Origin: Ferrovum sp.
GTDB lineage: Bacteria > Pseudomonadota > Gammaproteobacteria > Burkholderiales > Ferrovaceae
Assembly: GCA_027450105.1 (NCBI GenBank)
Contig: DAIDKJ010000070.1
Location: 1 to 6,857, forward strand
Length of the DNA: 6,857 nt
Reading direction: 5' to 3'
The notes under the pieces are model-generated. The model did not search any database. It was not told where the DNA came from and was given only the letters and a program-made list of their open reading frames with translations. The position numbers and the translations under genes are program-made. Positions 1-5,033 of the stretch are shown here, piece by piece. Numbering within the stretch: position 1 is the stretch's first letter; each line of letters opens with the position of its first letter.

Positions 1-267
1 GGGCTGGATATGATCGCCATTCCGGGAGACACAACTGCAGCCACCATATCCGGAATCATCGCTGACGAAGCCGCTATTGGCATGGTCAATAACAAAACCA
101 CCGCAGTACGCCTGATTCCCGTACCCGGAAAAACCGTGGGCGACCATGTGGAATTTGGGGGATTACTGGGGCATTGTCCCGTCATGGCGGTTAACCGCTT
201 CGCTTGCCACGATTTCATCGCCCGTGGCGGACGGATCCCTGCACCCTTGCGCAGCCTGACCAACTGA
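1..267 (+). CDS. DUF711 (UPF0210) family protein, C-terminal part
   Basis: The reading frame is open from the first base, so this is the 3' end of a gene that starts outside the window; 88 residues are visible before the TGA. It carries the conserved C-terminal features of the DUF711/UPF0210 family as I know them: a PGDT motif near the left edge, a DEAAIG segment, the KTTAVRLIPVPGK stretch, GD.VEFGGLLG and finally RGGRIPAP just before the end. The family is widespread in bacteria and archaea, has structures, and is often linked to a small ACT-domain protein (UPF0237), but its reaction is not established, so no function is assigned. The first ATG in frame (position 10) lies inside the conserved domain and is not the start. 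The frame is intact to its natural end. The next element downstream is the tRNA-Glu promoter, so the gene probably ends its own transcription unit, though I see no clear terminator hairpin after it. Confidence 0.88.
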   Translation, partial: GLDMIAIPGDTTAATISGIIADEAAIGMVNNKTTAVRLIPVPGKTVGDHVEFGGLLGHCPVMAVNRFACHDFIARGGRIPAPLRSLTN

Positions 268-299
268 ACAAAAAAATTCAAAGAGAAAACATCCGGGTC

Positions 300-328
300 A
301 TGACAAGGACAAATTCGAATGCTATAAT
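300..328 (+). promoter_or_regulatory. Sigma70-type promoter of tRNA-Glu
   Basis: A -35 hexamer ATGACA (300-305, five of six consensus bases) is followed by exactly 17 bp and a perfect -10 TATAAT (323-328). The bases after the -10 are GCGCGG, a GC-rich discriminator of the kind found at stable-RNA promoters under ppGpp (stringent) control. Transcription would start near 335, leaving a leader of about 37 nt for RNase P to remove before the tRNA at 372. Stringent control is inferred from the discriminator alone. Confidence 0.8.
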
Positions 329-371
329 GCGCGGCTTGTTCGATTGGTAACCTCTAATACCAGTCTCACGT

Positions 372-447
372 GTCCCCATCGTCTAGAGGCCTAGGACATC
401 GCCCTTTCACGGCGGTAACCGGGGTTCGAATCCCCGTGGGGACGCCA
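372..447 (+). tRNA. tRNA-Glu (anticodon UUC)
   Basis: This 76-nt sequence folds as a complete cloverleaf. The acceptor arm pairs GTCCCCA (372-378) with TGGGGAC (437-443), followed by discriminator G444 and a genomically encoded CCA (445-447). The anticodon stem is 399-403 with 411-415, including one U-G pair at its base, and the loop CTTTCAC puts the anticodon TTC at 406-408. The T loop is GTTCGAATC, flanked by a GGGG/CCCC stem. It differs only slightly from the Escherichia coli tRNA-Glu as I remember it. It reads GAA/GAG codons, and charged tRNA-Glu is also the substrate for tetrapyrrole synthesis in bacteria using the C5 route. It stands alone here, with its own promoter and no second tRNA beside it. 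Confidence 0.97.
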
Positions 448-481
448 ACAAAATCAATCCGTCGGCGCTTTTTGCCGCAAT

Positions 482-530
482 GAATCCGGCCTTTGTACTG
501 AATAGCGTACGGTACAGGCATTCTGGATTC
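482..530. repeat. Nested inverted repeat, possible RNA hairpin
   Basis: Three short arms nest symmetrically: GAATCC (482-487) with GGATTC (525-530), GCC (489-491) with GGC (517-519), and TGTAC (494-498) with GTACA (512-516), closing a 13-nt loop with small internal bulges. No T run follows, so it is not a classical terminator. It could protect or end the tRNA transcript, or be fortuitous. Confidence 0.35.
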
Positions 531-555
531 CTCATGGATTTAGATTGCCCTCCCA

Positions 556-569
556 TTGACCCTGGTCAA
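556..569. promoter_or_regulatory. CRP/FNR-family operator (FNR/ANR/DNR-type box)
   Basis: The 14-bp site TTGACCCTGGTCAA is a perfect dyad with 2 bp at its centre. It fits the TTGA-N6-TCAA core shared by FNR, ANR, DNR/NnrR and FixK regulators, in the TTGAC-N4-GTCAA form, which resembles the mixed ANR/DNR-type boxes more than the classical FNR TTGAT-N4-ATCAA. It lies upstream of a gene for a haem-containing c-di-GMP enzyme, a plausible target for an oxygen- or NO-responsive regulator. Centred at 562.5, it would stand at -41.5 to a start site at 604, the class II activator position. Which regulator binds cannot be told from the site. Confidence 0.5.
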
Positions 570-572
570 GGA

Positions 573-598
573 CATGATTTCATAAATGTGAAATCATG
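573..598. repeat. Perfect 26-bp palindrome, candidate operator
   Basis: The arms CATGATTTCA (573-582) and TGAAATCATG (589-598) are exact reverse complements around a 6-nt spacer TAAATG. The site starts 3 bp after the FNR-family box. No T run follows on the plus strand, so it does not look like a terminator. Its size and AT-rich arms suit a dimeric regulator site, and it overlaps the most plausible -10 region, which would favour a repressor role. As RNA it could also form a 10-bp hairpin. The binding protein is unknown. Confidence 0.5.
589..597 (+). promoter_or_regulatory. Candidate extended -10 of the c-di-GMP gene
   Basis: TG at 589-590, one base, then AATCAT (592-597, four of six consensus bases) makes an extended -10. 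It predicts a start near 604, which puts the box at 556-569 exactly at -41.5, as at class II FNR-dependent promoters that lack a good -35. The 5' leader would be about 134 nt. The geometry is suggestive, but the hexamer is weak. Confidence 0.3.
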
Positions 599-737
599 CC
601 GGATTCTCTGGATTTGACTCTCCCATTTCTGATATGAGCGACGCAGCAACGGACTGGTGGCGACGCCATCTTCCCTGGTGGGGCGTTCGCACCTGATTGG
701 AGACGAAGCAATCTTTTCGGGAGCCCCCTGATTTATC

Positions 738-3248
738 GTGAATCAATTCATCCTCGATGGTCTCCTGTTTCCCCTCAAGTTCTGGGATGGGTTGGGCGTG
801 CAATGGAAATTGCACCTGCTGATTCAAGGGGCACTCATCCTGATCTTTGTGGTCTCGCAACAATATATCGTCCGGCATTTTGAAGAACAGGAACTAAACG
901 GGGCCCAATCCAGGGCGGCAGAGATTGCCAGTGGTCTGATCAACGGAATGAACCTTCTGATGGTAACGGGTGAAATCAGTAACCCGTCAAACCGGGCCCT
1001 GCTATTGAAAAAAATGGGCGACTCACCAGAAATAAAAGAGCTGCGCATCATTCGATCCAAGCAGGTTACAGAGCAGTTCGGTCCTGGACTCCCCTCTGAG
1101 CAAGCCCTTGATTCCATGGACAGCCGCGCACTGGAAAGCGGCAGGACCGTATTTCAGTTACTCCAACCCGTCCAAAAAACCCGTGAGCTACGGGTTGTCA
1201 TCCCGTACATCGCCACTGAAAATTTTCACGGGACCAACTGCCTGACCTGTCATCACGTCAAGGCCGGCAGCGTGAATGGCGCAGCCAGCATTACCCTCGA
1301 TTTGGCGCCTGAAGAGATGAAAATCGAGCAATTCAACCGCTTGCTATGGGGCAGTAATATCGTTTTCCAAATCGGGTTGTCCGGAATCATCGCCTGGTTT
1401 ATTCGGGTCATCATCGTCAAAAATATTGAACAACCCAGCCACAAACTCGAAGCCACAATGCTGAAAATCCGCCGTGAAGGAAATTTATCCATCCGGGCAG
1501 AAATTGAAAGAAAGCATAAAAACATCGACCAAATGGCCGAGACGTTTAATCAATTAGTGGAGAATCTCGAGCAGGCTACCAAGGATCAATTGCTTTTTTC
1601 TGAAGTCATCAAAAACACCAAGGAAGGCATTCTGATTTCCGATGCCAGCAACCGCATCATTTTGGTCAACCGGGCCTTTGCAAAAATCACCGGTTACGCT
1701 GCCGCAGAAATTCTGGGAAAAAATCCGAGCATTCTCAGTTCGGGCATGCAGGACAAGGAGTTTTATGAGCCCATGTGGCAATCCATCAAAAATCATGGGC
1801 ACTGGCAAGGAGAAATCTGGAACCGGCGTAAATCCGGAGAAGTCTATCCCCAATGGTTATCCATCAGCACGGTCTACGACCAGCAAAACCTCGTCACGGC
1901 CTATGTAGCCATCTTTATGGATATCACCAAACGCAAGGAGGCCGAGCAGCGCATCCATTTCCTTGCTCATTATGACCCGCTCACCCATCTTCCCAATCGC
2001 GCCCTCTTTGGCGATCGCTTGGAACGAGCGCTTGCCTATCACAAGCGCAACGGGGGGAAGGTTGCCCTGCTCTTTCTCGATCTGGACCGATTCAAGAACA
2101 TCAACGACTCCCTGGGCCACGTGGCCGGCGATCATCTCCTGCAATCCGTGGCTGGAAGAATCCGGCTGTGCATTCGGGAAATGGACAGCATCTGTCGCTG
2201 CGGAGGCGATGAATTCATGATCATGCTGGCTGGAATCCAGAAAAAGGATGACGTCCTGAGCATTGCCAAAAAAATCATCTCGGCCATGTCAGAGCCTCAT
2301 GTCATCGACGGCCACACATTGATCGTGACCTTCAGTATTGGTATCAGTATTTATCCGGATGACGGAGATCAGTCGCAAGCGTTGATCATGCATGCCGATG
2401 CCGCCATGTACCAAGCCAAAAAATCCGGGCGCAACAATTTTCAATTTTTTACGCCGGACATGAATGCGCAAGCCTTCGAGCGATTCTCTCTCGAGGCCGA
2501 TCTGCGCCAGGCTCTGCATAGCCATGCATTGGAAATTCACTATCAACCACAAATCGACAACCTGTCGGGTGCCGTCATCGGCGTGGAAGCCCTGGCGCGC
2601 TGGCATCACCCCACGAAGGGAACAATCTCCCCCTTGAAATTCATTTCCATCGCCGAGGAATGCGGGCTGATTCATGAACTGGGGCAGTGGGTATTGCACA
2701 CCGCCTGTACCCAGAACAAACAATGGCAGACCGCTGGACTCGTCACCATTCCCGTTGCGGTCAACTTGTCGGCACTACAGTTTTATCAGAAGGATCTCGT
2801 GGCCACCATCCGGCAGACTCTGCAGGAAACAGGCCTGGAACCACGCTACCTCGAACTGGAATTGACGGAAGGGATCATCATGCAAGATGCTGACTCCACC
2901 ATTGCCACACTCAATACCTTGAAGCAGGAAGGCGTCTTGCTTTCGGTGGATGATTTTGGAACCGGCTATTCGAGCTTGAGCTACTTGAAGCGCTTTCCCC
3001 TCGATAAGCTCAAAATCGATCAATCTTTCATTCGGGATCTTGGAACTCAGGAAAACGGTCTCATGATCATCAAAGCCATCATCAGCATGGCTCACAGCCT
3101 GAAGCTCAAAGTCATTGCGGAAGGGGTTGAAACTGCGGAGCAACTGCAATTTCTCAAGGCTCATCAGTGCGATCAAACCCAGGGATACTATGTGAGCCCA
3201 CCGCTTACTGCAGCAGCCTTTGAGCAGTTTATTCGGGCCCGACGTTGA
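738..3248 (+). CDS. Membrane-bound haem c sensor with HAMP-PAS-GGDEF-EAL (c-di-GMP synthase/phosphodiesterase)
   Basis: The 836-residue protein is predicted to make c-di-GMP from two GTP and/or hydrolyse it to pGpG at the inner membrane. Order: helix TM1 (about 25-45); periplasmic sensor (46-203) with a c-type haem motif C168-L-T-C171-H172; TM2 (about 204-226); HAMP (about 227-280); PAS (about 287-400); GGDEF (about 405-572); EAL (about 583-830). The GGDEF motif (489-493) is intact, and an RxxD inhibitory site (R480-D483) sits five residues before it. The EAL domain keeps the expected residues: E617 of EAL, N676, E708, D738-D739 in the DDFGTGYSS loop, K759, E795 and Q815. Both activities are therefore possible; which dominates cannot be read from sequence. 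The stretch ending in CLTCHH and followed by GAASI resembles periplasmic haem-binding sensor domains seen in some chemoreceptors and GGDEF proteins. GTG 738 is the only sensible start: a stop in frame lies at 729-731 and no later start precedes TM1. No operon partner is visible. Confidence 0.93.
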   Translation: MNQFILDGLLFPLKFWDGLGVQWKLHLLIQGALILIFVVSQQYIVRHFEEQELNGAQSRAAEIASGLINGMNLLMVTGEISNPSNRALLLKKMGDSPEIKELRIIRSKQVTEQFGPGLPSEQALDSMDSRALESGRTVFQLLQPVQKTRELRVVIPYIATENFHGTNCLTCHHVKAGSVNGAASITLDLAPEEMKIEQFNRLLWGSNIVFQIGLSGIIAWFIRVIIVKNIEQPSHKLEATMLKIRREGNLSIRAEIERKHKNIDQMAETFNQLVENLEQATKDQLLFSEVIKNTKEGILISDASNRIILVNRAFAKITGYAAAEILGKNPSILSSGMQDKEFYEPMWQSIKNHGHWQGEIWNRRKSGEVYPQWLSISTVYDQQNLVTAYVAIFMDITKRKEAEQRIHFLAHYDPLTHLPNRALFGDRLERALAYHKRNGGKVALLFLDLDRFKNINDSLGHVAGDHLLQSVAGRIRLCIREMDSICRCGGDEFMIMLAGIQKKDDVLSIAKKIISAMSEPHVIDGHTLIVTFSIGISIYPDDGDQSQALIMHADAAMYQAKKSGRNNFQFFTPDMNAQAFERFSLEADLRQALHSHALEIHYQPQIDNLSGAVIGVEALARWHHPTKGTISPLKFISIAEECGLIHELGQWVLHTACTQNKQWQTAGLVTIPVAVNLSALQFYQKDLVATIRQTLQETGLEPRYLELELTEGIIMQDADSTIATLNTLKQEGVLLSVDDFGTGYSSLSYLKRFPLDKLKIDQSFIRDLGTQENGLMIIKAIISMAHSLKLKVIAEGVETAEQLQFLKAHQCDQTQGYYVSPPLTAAAFEQFIRARR
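1239..1253 (+). other. CxxCH c-type haem attachment motif in the sensor domain
   Basis: Codons for C168, L, T, C171 and H172 encode a single CxxCH site, with a second histidine (H173) next to it. It falls between the two predicted membrane helices, in the compartment where the cytochrome c maturation machinery attaches haem covalently. No other CxxCH occurs in the protein, so one haem per chain is expected. A distal ligand cannot be assigned. Confidence 0.75.
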
Positions 3249-3264
3249 TCTTCTGGCGGATGTT

Positions 3265-3292
3265 CTCACCCCGGCCAAATGGCTGGGGTGAG
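3265..3292. terminator. Hairpin between convergent genes, probable bidirectional terminator
   Basis: The arms CTCACCCCGGCC (3265-3276) and GGCTGGGGTGAG (3281-3292) pair over 12 bp, with one G-U pair, around an AAAT loop. The hairpin starts 16 nt after the stop of the c-di-GMP gene and, on the other strand, 13 nt after the stop of the helicase gene. It is GC-rich and stable but has no proper T run on either side, so termination may be inefficient or Rho-assisted, or the hairpin may mainly protect the 3' ends of both messages. Confidence 0.6.
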
Positions 3293-3305
3293 CTCTGTCT
3301 GGAGT

Positions 3306-4733
3306 TCAATACGAGGGTTTGCGGCGCTGGGTCGGTTTGTCACGCCGCGCGGCCCAAGGACCATTGCCACCAGCGGGAGCCGGTCCATGTCCATGAACAC
3401 TGGAACGTGCTCCGGTATGGTCGCGTGCGCCTGCCGCGCGTCCACTGGTATCCGCAGAAGTCTGCCCATAGCTCCCGGTGGAGCGGGCCAGACCTTGGCC
3501 GGGACGCCCATGGCGCTGAGACGAAGTCCCTGGTTTACCAGAATGGGGGCGACCACCCTTACCGCCCGCAGGGGCCCGAATCGGAAATTTGGGCTCGAAC
3601 CCTTCGATGGTATGCACCGTGATGGATTTTCCGGTAAAACGCTCGATGCGTTGCAACTGGATCAGATCCCGGCCACTGGCCAGAGAAATCGCCATTCCCT
3701 TGTTTCCGGCACGCCCGGTACGGCCGATGCGATGCACATAATCTTCGGCCATCTTGGGCAAGTCATAATTGATGACGTGGGAAATACCCGGCACATCAAT
3801 ACCGCGAGCCGCCACATCGGTAGCCACCAACACGCGTAGATTACCGCGCCGCAGCCCATCCAGCGTGCGGTTGCGTGCCCCCTGATGCATGTCTCCATGC
3901 AGGGCAGCGGCCGCATGTCCCATGCCACTCAAATCACTGGCCAGCACATCCGCATCGCGTTTGGTGGCAGTAAAGACGATGACCTGATTGAGATCCTGAT
4001 CGTTGAGCAAATGCGCCAGCAGGCGGTTTTTATGCGCCAGATTGTCCACGTAATGCAAGCGCTGCTCGATGTTTTCATGGGAGCTTTTCAGACTGGTGGC
4101 TTCGATACGTACGGGTTCGCGCAGCAAGGATTCAGATAGCCGCATGATTTCCTTGTCGAAGGTGGCCGAGAACAGGAGCGTTTGGCGGGTGTTGGGAGTT
4201 GCCGCAGCAATGCGTCGCACATCGTCGATAAAGCCCATGTCCAACATACGGTCGGCTTCGTCCAACACCAGCATCTCCACTTTGGACAGGTCCACGCGAC
4301 CATGTTCCATCTGGTCAATCAGACGTCCCGGAGTGGCCACCAGAATTTCAAAGGGTTTTGCCAACATGCGGTTTTGCACTGGGTAGGGCATGCCCCCCAA
4401 TATCGATACGATCCGAATCTGCTTGAGATTTCGCCCGTAATTTTTGGCCGCATTGGTAATTTGCGTGGCCAGTTCACGGGTGGGAGAGAGAATCAACAAC
4501 CGCGGGCCACGGCTGCTACTGGGTTGAGTAACCAGACGATGCAGGGCGGGCAGCATGAAGGCGGCAGTTTTGCCGGAGCCGGTGCGGGAAGTAACCAGCA
4601 GATCCGCGCCCTGCAGCAAAGCGGGGATTACCTGAGCCTGGACCGGAGTGGGTTCGGTGTAGCCGGAATCGGTCACTGCAGCAACAAGTCGAGGATCGAG
4701 ATTTAATTGGTCAAAACGAAGAGGTTCGGTCAT
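3306..4733 (-). CDS. DEAD-box ATP-dependent RNA helicase, RhlE-like
   Basis: This 475-residue protein should use ATP to unwind short RNA duplexes, in ribosome assembly, mRNA turnover or cold adaptation. All core motifs are present in order: Q motif (F7 and Q32), motif I SRTGSGKT (49-56), Ia PTRELA (84-89), GG (113-114), Ib TPGR (134-137), II DEAD (158-161), III SAT (189-191), IV VIVFTATK (251-258), V ARGID (309-313) and VI HRIGRTGR (334-341). After about residue 385 comes a 90-residue tail rich in Gly, Ser, Arg, His and Pro, with no recognisable fold, typical of RNA-binding tails in RhlE-type helicases. It lacks a DbpA/CsdA-type RNA-binding domain. RhlE is the nearest subgroup by overall feel, but assignment within the family needs a tree, so no symbol is given. 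The ATG at 4733 is preceded by AGGA (4750-4747) at a rather long 13-nt spacing; the Q motif starts at once after it, so it is right or nearly right. Confidence 0.95.
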   Translation of the reverse strand: MTEPLRFDQLNLDPRLVAAVTDSGYTEPTPVQAQVIPALLQGADLLVTSRTGSGKTAAFMLPALHRLVTQPSSSRGPRLLILSPTRELATQITNAAKNYGRNLKQIRIVSILGGMPYPVQNRMLAKPFEILVATPGRLIDQMEHGRVDLSKVEMLVLDEADRMLDMGFIDDVRRIAAATPNTRQTLLFSATFDKEIMRLSESLLREPVRIEATSLKSSHENIEQRLHYVDNLAHKNRLLAHLLNDQDLNQVIVFTATKRDADVLASDLSGMGHAAAALHGDMHQGARNRTLDGLRRGNLRVLVATDVAARGIDVPGISHVINYDLPKMAEDYVHRIGRTGRAGNKGMAISLASGRDLIQLQRIERFTGKSITVHTIEGFEPKFPIRAPAGGKGGRPHSGKPGTSSQRHGRPGQGLARSTGSYGQTSADTSGRAAGARDHTGARSSVHGHGPAPAGGNGPWAARRDKPTQRRKPSY

Positions 4734-4784
4734 TTGAATAATGAGTTCCTAAAATTCACGAGCAACGAATGCCCATGGCGTTGC

Positions 4785-4798
4785 CCGATCCCAAGAGG
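4785..4798 (-). repeat. 14-bp leader motif, copy 1 (helicase leader)
   Basis: On the minus strand this reads CCTCTTGGGATCGG, identical to plus-strand 6293-6306. It lies about 50 nt upstream of the helicase start, in the same orientation as that gene; the other copy is likewise in the sense direction upstream of the lipoprotein gene. No function is known to me. Confidence 0.4.
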
Positions 4799-4837
4799 GT
4801 TTGAGGGTACGCTGCATCAAAAATAGCGGGGGAAACC

Positions 4838-4861
4838 GCCGGTATAATGTCACCAACCGGC
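4838..4861. repeat. Inverted repeat GCCGGT/ACCGGC enclosing a TATAAT hexamer
   Basis: The arms GCCGGT (4838-4843) and ACCGGC (4856-4861) flank 12 nt. A perfect TATAAT (4843-4848) on the plus strand overlaps the left arm, but no -35 stands 16-18 bp upstream and no gene on that strand needs it. On the minus strand the same bases give the weaker TATACC hexamer, which could serve the helicase. The repeat is placed well for an operator, but this is a guess. Confidence 0.3.
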
Positions 4862-4907
4862 TAACTGAAGCGTCGACTAGCGTCGAGCAAGAGAGGTCAG
4901 GGACAGC

Positions 4908-4930
4908 AAAAGCGGTGCGTGCTGCACCGC
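4908..4930 (-). terminator. Intrinsic terminator of the dehydrogenase gene
   Basis: On the minus strand GCGGTGC (4930-4924) and GCACCGC (4918-4912) form a perfect 7-bp, GC-rich stem with a 5-nt loop, followed directly by four T (4911-4908). It lies about 100 nt past the dehydrogenase stop and well ahead of the helicase, so the two same-strand genes are probably separate transcripts. The T run is short, so some read-through is possible. Confidence 0.6.
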
Positions 4931-5033
4931 AATACGCTCACTATACGCGAAAAATCCGGATCCCGAAAGTTTTTTGTGCGGGACACCCCATCCTATCGGG
5001 ATTGCGCATAAGACTTTTGGCCGAGTGGGCATC

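Larger units (their letters stand above)
448..737. other. Non-coding regulatory region between tRNA-Glu and the c-di-GMP gene
   Basis: These 290 bases carry no convincing gene. From left to right they hold a weak hairpin just after the tRNA (CGGC/GCCG around 463-477, with its T run in the loop, so a poor terminator), a nested inverted repeat at 482-530, an FNR-family box at 556-569, a perfect palindrome at 573-598, and two GCGACGC direct repeats at 638-644 and 660-666. I compared the leader from about 604 to 737 with what I remember of c-di-GMP riboswitches and found no match. The sequence GGGAG at 719-723 is the only Shine-Dalgarno-like stretch before the GTG start at 738, and its 14-nt spacing is long. 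Confidence 0.6.
4734..5033. other. Intergenic region between helicase and dehydrogenase genes
   Basis: These 300 bases have no supportable gene. Read on the minus strand they hold, after the dehydrogenase stop, a 7-bp inverted repeat with a long loop (4960-4966 with 4996-5002), a TATAGT hexamer (4945-4940) without a good -35, an intrinsic terminator (4930-4908), tandem copies of the sequence GCGTCGA around 4870-4886, a GCCGGT/ACCGGC inverted repeat at 4838-4861, a 14-bp motif at 4785-4798 that recurs in the leader of the lipoprotein gene, and the helicase start. A helicase promoter must lie here. The best I can offer is TTCAGT, 17 bp, TATACC, just beside the inverted repeat, which is weak. 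Confidence 0.55.

Noticed and set aside
372..447. tRNA-Glu as an integration site for a mobile element
   Set aside because: No integrase gene and no repeat of the tRNA 3' end was seen downstream in this window.
604..737. c-di-GMP (GEMM) riboswitch in the leader of the GGDEF-EAL gene
   Set aside because: I looked for the conserved GEMM core and its two helices and did not find them.
594..878. Minus-strand frame across the promoter and start of the c-di-GMP gene
   Set aside because: It overlaps the real gene and the palindrome, has a polar product with no recognisable motif and no good ribosome binding site.
3279..3839. Plus-strand frames opposite the helicase C-terminal tail
   Set aside because: They arise from the GC-rich, low-complexity tail codons read antisense; the products show no domain.
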